Shown here: one piece after another, positions 11,485-19,620 of the stretch
Layout of the letters: each line of letters starts with the position of its first letter
How positions within the stretch are numbered: the first letter of the stretch is position 1
From: a virus
DNA length: 24,275 nucleotides
IMG/VR virus record: IMGVR_UViG_3300025816_000073
Location: 1-24,275 of that record
Reading direction: 5' to 3' (one strand)
Position numbers and translations under genes: made by a program
The notes under the pieces: model-generated
The model's input: the letters and a program-made list of their open reading frames with translations, nothing else
Database searches by the model: none
What the model was told of the DNA's origin: nothing

Positions 11485-12915
11485 ATGAATTATAAATTTA
11501 AAACAAAACCATACGCGCATCAATTAACTGCGTTAGAAAAATCCTGGAATAAGGAAACCTATGCATATTTTATGGAAATGGGTACAGGTAAAACAAAAGT
11601 ATTAATTGATAACATGGCAATGTTATATGATAAAGGTAAAATTGATGGTGCATTAATTGTTGCTCCTAAAGGTGTAATTAAAACTTGGTATGAACAAGAA
11701 CTACCTACACATTTACCAACACACATTGAAAATGTGTCAGTATTGTGGCAACCGAATATAACAAAAACACAACAAGAAAAACTAGAATCATTGTTTGAAA
11801 TAGAAACATCTTTACACATTTTGGTTATGAATGTTGAAGCATTTAGTACAGAAAAAGGTATTAAATTTGCTTCAAAATTTTTAAACTCACATAAAGTATT
11901 GATGGCTATTGATGAGTCTACAACAATTAAAACACCTACAGCTAAGAGAACTAAAAATATTATTGGTCTTGGTAAGTCTGCAAAATACAGACGTATTATG
12001 ACTGGATCTCCGATTACAAAAAATCCTTTAGATTTATATACTCAGTGCGAGTTCCTTGATCCGTATTTATTAAATCATGCTTCATACTATTCTTTTCGTA
12101 ATAGATATGCAGAGATGAAAACTATGCACGTACGTGGTCGATCAATACAAGTTGTGCACGCGTTTCAAAATCTTGCAGAACTATCAGACAAAGTAAAAGG
12201 TTTTTCTTACAGAGTATTAAAAGAAGACTGTTTAGATTTACCACCAAAAATTTTTACTAAACGTTATGTCACATTAACACCAGATCAAAAAAAGATTTAT
12301 CAACAAATGAAAAAAGAAGCTATGGCTATATTAAATGGTAAAGTAACTTCTACTATAACTGTATTGACTCAATTAATGCGACTACATCAAATAACTTGTG
12401 GTCATTTTACTGCTGATGATGGGTCCACGCAGTCTGTTGAAAGTAATAGATTAAATGAATTAATGTCTGTTCTTGAAGAAACAGAAGGCAAAGCTATTAT
12501 TTGGGCTAACTATCAATTAAGTGTAGGTGAGATTATACAAAGAATAATTAAAGAATATGGTGAAGATTCTTATGTTCATTATTATGGTTTAACTTCACAA
12601 GAAGACAGACAAGACTTTATTCGTAAGTTTCAAAACGATCCTAAGTGTAGATTTTTAATTGGAACACCACAAACAGGTGGATATGGTATTACACTTACAC
12701 AGGCCAACACTGTAATTTATTATTCTAATAGTTATGATTTAGAAAAAAGACTACAATCAGAAGACCGAGCCCACAGGATAGGACAAACAAAGTCAGTAAC
12801 ATATGTAGATATTATAACAGAAGATACAGTTGATGAAAAAATTGTAAAAGCATTACGTAATAAAATTAATATAGCATCTGAAGTATTAGGTGAAGAATTA
12901 AAGGAGTGGATATAA
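11485..12915 (+). CDS. SNF2-like superfamily 2 helicase/ATPase, 476 aa
   Basis: The N-terminal lobe has Walker A MGTGKT (32-37), a motif II of DEST type (143-146) and MTGSPITKNPLDLY (about 172-185), which is the SNF2 motif III region. The C-terminal lobe has GTPQTGGYGITLTQANTVIY and SEDRAHRIGQTKSVTYVDII, the hallmark SNF2 motifs V and VI. These ATPases translocate on double-stranded DNA to remodel or branch-migrate it; phage members are usually placed in replication, transcription control or recombination. It is the first gene of the only long plus-strand island and its TAA abuts the ATG of the next oxygenase gene. The DEST in place of DEAH/DEGH is seen in compact phage members as I recall. 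Confidence 0.9.
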   Translation: MNYKFKTKPYAHQLTALEKSWNKETYAYFMEMGTGKTKVLIDNMAMLYDKGKIDGALIVAPKGVIKTWYEQELPTHLPTHIENVSVLWQPNITKTQQEKLESLFEIETSLHILVMNVEAFSTEKGIKFASKFLNSHKVLMAIDESTTIKTPTAKRTKNIIGLGKSAKYRRIMTGSPITKNPLDLYTQCEFLDPYLLNHASYYSFRNRYAEMKTMHVRGRSIQVVHAFQNLAELSDKVKGFSYRVLKEDCLDLPPKIFTKRYVTLTPDQKKIYQQMKKEAMAILNGKVTSTITVLTQLMRLHQITCGHFTADDGSTQSVESNRLNELMSVLEETEGKAIIWANYQLSVGEIIQRIIKEYGEDSYVHYYGLTSQEDRQDFIRKFQNDPKCRFLIGTPQTGGYGITLTQANTVIYYSNSYDLEKRLQSEDRAHRIGQTKSVTYVDIITEDTVDEKIVKALRNKINIASEVLGEELKEWI

Positions 12916-13572
12916 ATGAATTACCCAACTTTTTGTGTTAATAATTTTTTAGAAGATCCAGATCAAATAGTAGAGCACAGTAAACAGCACAAATATATTA
13001 GAGCTGAAGATGGTAAATGGCCAGGAGAAAGAGCCGATTTATCAAATACGACTGTAAATAATTTTTTATTAAATAAAATTTTTAGGGTAATACATCCTAA
13101 TATGACTAATAATTTTAGAGCGTCAGCACATTCTATGTTTCAAAGAATAGATAATGAACACGGAAAGTCTGGATGGATTCATAGAGATACCAGTGATGAG
13201 TTAACAGCTATAATATATTTATCTAAACATAAAGGTTGTGGAACTTCTATATATCAACCAAAGACTTTTGAAAGTTGTTCTACTAATGAAGACAATATTA
13301 TTAAATCTAATTTTTATAAAAGTTTGAATTATAGTAAAAAATATCAAAAACAATTAGAGGCACATAATAATAAATTTAATGAAACAATATATTTTGAGTC
13401 TGTTTATAATAGGTTAATTATATTTAACTCTAACGACTTTCATGGTGTTAAAAATTTTAAAATTGGTTCTGAACCAAGATTAACTTTTATCACATTTATA
13501 AAATGGTTATCAGATGATAATTTAAAAAGCGGCTATTTAGAAAGTAGAAAAATAATATCAACCCCTAATTAA
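12916..13572 (+). CDS. 2OG-Fe(II) oxygenase-like protein (DUF6445 type), 218 aa
   Basis: Clear motif set H89-R-D91 in GWIHRDTSDELTAIIYLS, H176 in NRLIIFNSNDFHGVKNF and R188 in PRLTFITFI, the metal and 2OG-binding residues of Fe(II)/2OG oxygenases. The two ligand segments and their spacing match the oxygenase at 3865-4491, so these two are probably paralogues within one phage. GGAG at 12903-12906 in the end of the helicase gene precedes the ATG, and the stop of the helicase touches it directly. The substrate is not readable; the helicase partner suggests nucleic acid, which remains inference. Confidence 0.75.
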   Translation: MNYPTFCVNNFLEDPDQIVEHSKQHKYIRAEDGKWPGERADLSNTTVNNFLLNKIFRVIHPNMTNNFRASAHSMFQRIDNEHGKSGWIHRDTSDELTAIIYLSKHKGCGTSIYQPKTFESCSTNEDNIIKSNFYKSLNYSKKYQKQLEAHNNKFNETIYFESVYNRLIIFNSNDFHGVKNFKIGSEPRLTFITFIKWLSDDNLKSGYLESRKIISTPN

Positions 13573-13600
13573 ACTAAAAGATTGGATTTAATATATAACT

Positions 13601-14122
13601 ATGAGTAATCATTTATCTATTTATAGTGTAAATAATTTTAAAAATCATAAAAATAATTTAATTGCTTTAATTAAACAAACACCATCTGCTAAACATGGTC
13701 ATGTTTCTTACACGGATTGGAATACAGAAGAACGTTTGCAAGAAAATTACGAATTTACTAAAAGACCTTACGTAGATTATTTTTTAAAAAATATTTTTGC
13801 ATATTATGCAAAACATTTTTGCCGTTTTTTTAAAATAAAAAAAATCGAATTAAAAGATATTTGGTTTCAAATTTATAAAAAAGGAGATTATCATTTACTT
13901 CATACTCATGAAAATGCTCATTTTGCTAATGTTTTTTACATTAATCTTCCTTATAAAAAATTAAAAACTAAAATTTATTCATTAAAAGAAAAAGAATTAA
14001 AATTTAAATGCAAAGAAGGAGATATTGTGTCATTTCCTGCTTTTTATAAACATGGGTCATTCATAAATAATTATGAAGAAGAAAAAATTATAATTTCTTT
14101 TAACACAAATATTAGAACTTAA
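13601..14122 (+). CDS. 2OG-Fe(II) oxygenase-like protein (2OG-FeII_Oxy_5 type), 173 aa
   Basis: LLHTHENAHFANVFYINLP has H101 and H103, EGDIVSFPAFYKHGSF has H151, and the terminal strand reads KIIISFN. This parallels the 802-1329 protein, where the terminal strand begins with Arg162; here the equivalent is Lys162. The overall order of a G-D-x-x-x-F-P strand followed by a metal His and S-F-N is that of 2OG-FeII_Oxy_5 proteins. No clear ribosome binding site precedes the ATG at 13601. The coding sequence is extremely AT-rich (10 G/C in 60 at 13801-13860). Its stop overlaps the convergent endolysin stop, leaving no space for a terminator. Confidence 0.65.
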   Translation: MSNHLSIYSVNNFKNHKNNLIALIKQTPSAKHGHVSYTDWNTEERLQENYEFTKRPYVDYFLKNIFAYYAKHFCRFFKIKKIELKDIWFQIYKKGDYHLLHTHENAHFANVFYINLPYKKLKTKIYSLKEKELKFKCKEGDIVSFPAFYKHGSFINNYEEEKIIISFNTNIRT

Positions 14123-14595
14123 ACTAATTCTTTTGCTGAACCTAATATGGGTTTATATTTTGTTTTACCCTCTGATCTGTATGCATGTAAAAAACTAGCT
14201 CTTGGTTGATCCGGGATCCATGAGCAATGTATCCATCCTGAGTTAGGTTCTCCAGGCGTATAGTATTCGAGGATCAATTGATCTGGTGAAAGGTTTGATT
14301 TTATCCAATCAAAAAGTTCAGCGTTGTCTGTGCCTACCACTTCGAAATCTGCGGCCTCTGCACGTGCATGCTGTGATCTAGCAGAACTACCAATAGCCTC
14401 GCATAATTCTACGCTACGAAACCCGCTCGTTATCTTGACCCTGCCGAAATGATCACGTACCGGCTGCAAAATATTTTCACACAATGCTTTTAATTTTTCT
14501 ATTTGTTCTGCGTTAGGGTTGTTGTTGATACCCTTACGGATCGCTGTATCTGATTTGATTAATTCTGATAAAGAAAAATTTCGTGATAATTGCAT
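14119..14595 (-). CDS. Endolysin, M15-family peptidase (Peptidase_M15_3 type), 158 aa
   Basis: Zinc peptidase motifs are present: SQHARAEAADFE with H76 and D83 (H-x6-D) and GWIHCSW with H123, the metal ligands of M15A D-Ala-D-Ala carboxypeptidase-like endolysins. ITSGFRS at about 55-61 is the usual strand before the first ligand. It would cut peptidoglycan peptide cross-links at lysis. No signal peptide is seen, so a holin must release it; a holin-like gene ends 4 bases upstream, and the ATG lacks a ribosome binding site, suggesting translational coupling. Base composition is higher in GC (28 of 60 at 14401-14460) than the oxygenase gene it meets. Confidence 0.88.
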   Translation of the reverse strand: MQLSRNFSLSELIKSDTAIRKGINNNPNAEQIEKLKALCENILQPVRDHFGRVKITSGFRSVELCEAIGSSARSQHARAEAADFEVVGTDNAELFDWIKSNLSPDQLILEYYTPGEPNSGWIHCSWIPDQPRASFLHAYRSEGKTKYKPILGSAKELV

Positions 14596-14599
14596 ATAT

Positions 14600-14779
14600 T
14601 TATTTTGCGATGTCTGTTAGTAAAACTAATAGCACGGCTCCCATACCTCCGACTATCCAATACTCTAATCTTTTAATACGTTCTTGCATTTCTTTTATTT
14701 GTTCGAACGTTTGCTTTTGCATTATTCTGCAAAGCTTTTCATGTGATTCAATTTTTTGTAATGCTGATTTTTTTGCCAT
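14600..14779 (-). CDS. Holin-like protein, 59 aa
   Basis: Reading leftwards from the ATG at 14779: MAKKSALQKIESHEKLCRIM, a coiled-coil-like amphipathic helix of about 38 residues, then a transmembrane helix (WIVGGMGAVLLVLLTDIAK, residues 41-59). One membrane segment with a cytoplasmic helical N-terminus fits XhlA-like or other class III-style small holins. The ATG overlaps the stop of the 1311-aa gene as TAATG and the stop lies 4 bases before the endolysin start, forming a holin-endolysin cassette. Holin function is inferred from topology and position. Confidence 0.75.
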   Translation of the reverse strand: MAKKSALQKIESHEKLCRIMQKQTFEQIKEMQERIKRLEYWIVGGMGAVLLVLLTDIAK

Positions 14780-17700
14780 TACGTTGTCCTCCTCAACCTT
14801 TGTCTAATAATTTGTTCTGATGGAGATAGTAATGCAGTTTCGGTTGATGTCAAGTTAGTTGTAGGATTAACATTTTGCACATTTGCTTGTGTATTTACTA
14901 CTGGTTGAGGTAAATTTGGTAAAGGTATCAATGGTGCTTCCTCAAATAAATAATCAGCTAAATCAATATCAAATGTTGAGTCTAAAGGTAGTTCTTTAAA
15001 TAAAGATTTCATGGCTCTTAATGTTGGTGCAACTTCTAAATACACATTTGGATCTCCTAAATTATTTGCAATTTCAGAAAATCTTTTTCTAATATCTTGA
15101 GAAGGGAAATATGGTTCAAATACTCCTGTTGCTAAATTGTTAAAAGTTTTTGTACTTATTTGTCTATCACTAAATTCTCTTCTTAATGAACTTGTGTCAA
15201 CACCAAGAATTCCAGCAGCGTTAATATTTTTATTCATTTCTTGTTGAACTTCAAATCTTGCTTTGTTTGAATTATAAAATGCACTAATGACATCGTTTGG
15301 TTTTATTCTACCACCTCTTAATATTCCAAAGTAACCACCAGTAAATTCTCTTCTAGCATTTCTAATACCTTGTTGGTAATCAGCTATCTTAAATCCCATA
15401 GATTGTAATGGGTCTACTTTAATAGGACGTAGTCCCATAAATCCTGCTAGCTCTGGTCCAATGTTTAAAAAATCTCCACGTTTGTCAGGAGTTCCAAATG
15501 CAGCTGTACCTAATCTTAAAAATTGTTTGTAAGAAGGTGCCAATGCATTACCTAAATGTAAAAATCTAATTGCAGCTTTATTACCTGCTGGTGTTTGATC
15601 CGTGTACAATTGTCTACCTTCTTTGGTTCTACCACCTCTAACAATTAAATCTGCTGTTGCTTCTGTCCAAATAGATTCTGATATAAATGGATTCATAATC
15701 TCAGCACTAGCTTCAGATACTCCATCAACAAAACCTGATAATAATGTTTCATCGTTTTGTTGACCTTCAATAATATTATTTACTAAAGTTCTATATGGTC
15801 TAGCTATTACATCGTATGCATTACTGTGACTAAAGTCTATATAACGTAGTTCACCATCATCAGTTTTTATTGGTATAAGTGTAGAGTTTTTAGACCATTC
15901 TGGCACGAATTGACGTAATGCTTGTATCTCTTCTTCTGTTACATCATAAATTGCTTTCGCACCTTCAACTGCTATTGTCGGCACAGCTCCTAATGTAAAT
16001 GCCATACCGGATAATCTTTTAAATCCAGTTGCATACATGTCATTATTATTTTTAACAAGACCTTTGCCTTCTATGTTTACGTAAGGTGTAACTGTGCTTC
16101 CTATTATTTTCTCTCCTGCAGCTGGTATGTGTCTCATTTCTTTTAATCCTTGTTCTGCAATATTAGTTGTAGTTCTAATTATTTCAGATGGAAATGACAT
16201 AAAATTACCAATCGGTAATATCCTTGCAGTCTTAACAGCAGATCCAACGTATGCGTAGTTTGGTACAGTATTCTTTACAATATTAGCTGCTTCTTGTTTT
16301 AATCCTCTTAATGTTTCTTTGTTATTTACATCAACACCTCTTTTAACTGCAGCTTGTTTTAATCTATCTAATTCAACAACATAGTTTGTAATCTTCCATG
16401 TATCATCCTCTGCAACATATTTACCTTGAAAAAAGTTTCCAAGTTTTTTTAATTTACTCAGCATAGGCCTTAGTATTGTATCTGTTGATACAACACCTGG
16501 GTTCCCTGTTGCATCTTTTAAAAGATTAACAAGATCTCCAATTTGTACTTGTGAGTTTACAACTCCAAGCTCTAATAATTCTCTATAAGCTGCTTGCGCT
16601 TCTGCTGAGTTTGGTCCAAGTTTTAAGAGCCCTGATATATCAATACCTTCAGCAAACGCTTTTTTTAACAACCCAGGATTTGTTAGACCTTCAATAAATA
16701 TTCCATTTGCACTAGCAAATGCACCAGCACTAAAGAAGTTACGTAAGTGTGTAGGTATAGATAAAACTGTTTTTGCTAATTGTGATATACCTTTTGGAAA
16801 TAATAATAAATTTCTGTAGAACCAAGTAACTGCTTTTTCTGTACCCTTAGCACCTTCTCTACCTCTAATTAAACCAGTTAAACTTGCACCTACGTCATTT
16901 ATATTTTCAATACCTTCGGCTATTTCTTTTGTAGTATATTTACCAGACAAAGGACTGACTAATGTATTACCACCTGGTAATTTTTGAATAACATCATCTA
17001 ATGAAACTATTTCAATACCTGTAGTTGGTGAGTTAACAGCTTGTTTTGCAAGGTCTTCACTTTCCCAAAAAAATCCTCTTCCACCACTTTCTTGCACTTG
17101 TCTGTTTTGCGCTGCAACATCATCGAAATAAGTTGCAGTTCTTGCAACTGCAGATAAGTTTGTCATTGCATTGAATATAGAATAACGTGGGTCTTGTACT
17201 TCACCAAATAACTCTCTAAGCACTTTACTGCCTCTACCCATTGCTTTTTCAAAACTTTTTGTTTGGGACATTGCTGTACCATTTGTGTATGTTATATCAG
17301 GTAGACCAGCTGGTTTCTTTTTAATTTGTACTTGATTTACAATATCATCAACTAAAAATTTTGCTCTTTCATAATATTCTGTTCCTTCAGGATCAAAAGC
17401 TTTAGTTCTATTTTTATCTGTTCTTGCTAAATATCTTCTAAATAAATTTATAGCATTTGAATATGCTTCATCGGTTGGTTTATATTTTTGAAACAATTTA
17501 AATAAACCTTTTGGTCTTTGAAATATTCTATATGTACCACCTAACCATCCTTCTATTCTTTCTTTCATAATTTTTTGTAGGTCTTTTGCACCAGAAGCTT
17601 TTTTACTTCCTGCATTTTTATTTAATATATTAATTAAATTGGTAAACTCTCCTCTGGCATTATTTAAATTAAATATAATATTTTGTGCAGCTTCTTCGTC

Positions 17701-18714
17701 TATGTCAGCTTTTTTTAAAAACTTAACTAAGTTATCTACTGCTCTTGGGTTTATTTCTTTTGTTAAATCACCTTCAAATAAAACATCATTTAATTTTTTA
17801 TAAAAATCTTTTTGTTGTGTATCAGTTGATGTATCAAAAAATTTACCTGAACGTGGATATACTTTATCTACTTCTCTTGTGATATTTTCTACTATCTCTC
17901 TTGCTCTAAATGTATCTCTTGCTTTTAATCCAGCTTTAGCCATTTCAGATTCAAATACTTCTCTAGGTAAATCTCCTTGAGGTCTAAAAGCTGAACCGAT
18001 ATATTTATTTACCCATCTTTCAAATGCACTGTCACTATATGCAAGTTCTTGACCTCGTTTTGCAAGAGCCTTACCTCCTCTACCAACACCATAAACAAAA
18101 GGTGTTATAAATATAGACTCTGCACCAAACTTTAATCTGTTTAATATTCTTCTGCCTGCTTCTTCTCGACCTTCTCCTTCAACCGTATCTATTGCAGTAG
18201 GTCCTTCAAAAAAATCTCCAAACGTTCCTATTTCTTCTACATCAGCAACAAGTGTTTCTCCTGTTGCACCACCAAATACACCCGCTGCAAATCTTTTTGT
18301 GCCATCAGGTATTTTATCATTTAATGATTTTGCTTTCTTCATACCATCTTGAACAGCTTTAGCTCTTAAATTAGCATATGTTCCAGCTTTTTTTGCTTTT
18401 AATGCTTTGTCTGCTAATTTAGTTGCAAGTTTAAAACCTGCTCCACCTGGTATACCTATCTGTGTAAATGTTTCTACAAGTTTACCAGCGACTCTTTCTT
18501 GTGCCGTGTCTTCAAATATATTAACATCGTCAAAAAATCTTTCTACATCTGCAACTGTGTTAGAGTCTGCTCCAAGGTCCACGAGCTCTGCACCAAGAGA
18601 TACTACACCTTCTACAGTTTTAATTAAACCAGATACTAAACCCGCGCCTACTGATGTATACCATGCTGCTGAGCTGTTTTCTTCTGCTGGTATTAATGGT
18701 GTAAATTTAGCCAT
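14779..18714 (-). CDS. Putative internal virion or DNA-ejection protein, 1311 aa
   Basis: The largest gene in the window. The protein opens with a hydrophobic, Gly/Ala/Val-rich region (about residues 15-45, SSAAWYTSVGAGLVSGLIKT), has more such patches around 85-95 and 195-215, and is otherwise helical with many Lys/Arg/Glu. No lysozyme, transglycosylase or protease motif is seen. Size, composition and place between tail-type genes and the lysis cassette match the large internal core or ejection proteins of podoviruses (the role of T7 gp15/gp16), but I see no sequence-level proof. AGAGGT precedes the ATG. The stop joins the holin gene by TAATG. Confidence 0.6.
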   Translation of the reverse strand: MAKFTPLIPAEENSSAAWYTSVGAGLVSGLIKTVEGVVSLGAELVDLGADSNTVADVERFFDDVNIFEDTAQERVAGKLVETFTQIGIPGGAGFKLATKLADKALKAKKAGTYANLRAKAVQDGMKKAKSLNDKIPDGTKRFAAGVFGGATGETLVADVEEIGTFGDFFEGPTAIDTVEGEGREEAGRRILNRLKFGAESIFITPFVYGVGRGGKALAKRGQELAYSDSAFERWVNKYIGSAFRPQGDLPREVFESEMAKAGLKARDTFRAREIVENITREVDKVYPRSGKFFDTSTDTQQKDFYKKLNDVLFEGDLTKEINPRAVDNLVKFLKKADIDEEAAQNIIFNLNNARGEFTNLINILNKNAGSKKASGAKDLQKIMKERIEGWLGGTYRIFQRPKGLFKLFQKYKPTDEAYSNAINLFRRYLARTDKNRTKAFDPEGTEYYERAKFLVDDIVNQVQIKKKPAGLPDITYTNGTAMSQTKSFEKAMGRGSKVLRELFGEVQDPRYSIFNAMTNLSAVARTATYFDDVAAQNRQVQESGGRGFFWESEDLAKQAVNSPTTGIEIVSLDDVIQKLPGGNTLVSPLSGKYTTKEIAEGIENINDVGASLTGLIRGREGAKGTEKAVTWFYRNLLLFPKGISQLAKTVLSIPTHLRNFFSAGAFASANGIFIEGLTNPGLLKKAFAEGIDISGLLKLGPNSAEAQAAYRELLELGVVNSQVQIGDLVNLLKDATGNPGVVSTDTILRPMLSKLKKLGNFFQGKYVAEDDTWKITNYVVELDRLKQAAVKRGVDVNNKETLRGLKQEAANIVKNTVPNYAYVGSAVKTARILPIGNFMSFPSEIIRTTTNIAEQGLKEMRHIPAAGEKIIGSTVTPYVNIEGKGLVKNNNDMYATGFKRLSGMAFTLGAVPTIAVEGAKAIYDVTEEEIQALRQFVPEWSKNSTLIPIKTDDGELRYIDFSHSNAYDVIARPYRTLVNNIIEGQQNDETLLSGFVDGVSEASAEIMNPFISESIWTEATADLIVRGGRTKEGRQLYTDQTPAGNKAAIRFLHLGNALAPSYKQFLRLGTAAFGTPDKRGDFLNIGPELAGFMGLRPIKVDPLQSMGFKIADYQQGIRNARREFTGGYFGILRGGRIKPNDVISAFYNSNKARFEVQQEMNKNINAAGILGVDTSSLRREFSDRQISTKTFNNLATGVFEPYFPSQDIRKRFSEIANNLGDPNVYLEVAPTLRAMKSLFKELPLDSTFDIDLADYLFEEAPLIPLPNLPQPVVNTQANVQNVNPTTNLTSTETALLSPSEQIIRQRLRRTT

Positions 18715-18721
18715 TTAACCT

Positions 18722-19618
18722 CTATCTGTATATATTATAGTTTGGAATTAATTCCTCACCTTTTTTTCTTTTTTCTTTGCCTTCATTAATTGTCTCCATT
18801 ATAAATTTATCTGTATCTGTTAAACCAGGTTGAAATACTTCTTTAATACTTTGTTTTGGTTTAACTTCATTTTCATTAGCTTCAGATAATATTTCACCTT
18901 CAGTATCAGGTGTCATGTCTCCTGTTACATTAAAATCTACAAAACCTAATTTGTTTGTTTCAGAGTCTTTAACTAATTTTACAAGTTTACCAGTATTTAT
19001 ATCCCAAAATACTTTACCAACTTTATTTCTATTTCTTTGAGCAAATGCTTTAGCTTGTTTTTCATTACTTAAATCAGATTCAATAATACCACCTATTTGT
19101 GTATCTCCAACTGTGCCTGCAAGCTGTGGTCTTACTTCTAAAAAGAATTTAGCCTTGTTTGTTGCTTTGTTTAAATCACCATCATAGTCATCTAGATATT
19201 GTGCAGCTAATTGATTAACAGTTAAACTATCACCTGAATTAATTTTCATTTTTTCAACTTCTAGTCTTTTATCTAATAAACCTTCTTCAAACTCTTGACC
19301 TTCAAGTCTTTCACTTCTTAAAAATTCTTTTTCAGATTCTAATTTTCTACGTGTTGCTTGACTCTCTTGTAAGTTTTTAAATGGTCCTTGAGCCGCGGTC
19401 GCTGCAGTAGCTAGTAAGCCGCCTTGTGGTGGTGTCGATAATAAATTTAAACCAAGACCAGTTAAAAAACCTGGCACGCCACCAAAATTAACACTAGGTG
19501 CGTATGGGTTAGGTGTTCCTTGTGCATATTGTTTTCTTGGTTGATCTAGTCCTGATGTAATACCAGTTCCTGCTGATCCACCTATTCTAAACATTGGTCT
19601 TCTTAAAGTCCTGTTCAT
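18722..19618 (-). CDS. Putative virion protein with RIGG N-terminus, 298 aa
   Basis: The N-terminus MNRTLRRPMFRIGGSAGTGI leads a Gly/Pro/Ala-rich low-complexity region to about residue 85, then a long charged helix (ATRRKLESEKEFLRSERLEG and on), then an alpha/beta C-terminal domain. The MFRIGG motif is close to QLYRIGG at the start of the 447-aa protein two genes upstream. It lies in the virion gene run, between the Gln/Ala-rich protein and the putative internal virion protein, so a core or connector role is likely. No known domain is recognised. Confidence 0.6.
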   Translation of the reverse strand: MNRTLRRPMFRIGGSAGTGITSGLDQPRKQYAQGTPNPYAPSVNFGGVPGFLTGLGLNLLSTPPQGGLLATAATAAQGPFKNLQESQATRRKLESEKEFLRSERLEGQEFEEGLLDKRLEVEKMKINSGDSLTVNQLAAQYLDDYDGDLNKATNKAKFFLEVRPQLAGTVGDTQIGGIIESDLSNEKQAKAFAQRNRNKVGKVFWDINTGKLVKLVKDSETNKLGFVDFNVTGDMTPDTEGEILSEANENEVKPKQSIKEVFQPGLTDTDKFIMETINEGKEKRKKGEELIPNYNIYR

Positions 19619-19620
19619 AA

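Noticed and set aside
14583-14807. Plus-strand open frame opposite the holin-like gene
   Set aside because: The minus frame has a start/stop fit to both neighbours and a sensible coiled-coil plus membrane helix; the plus frame has no such support.
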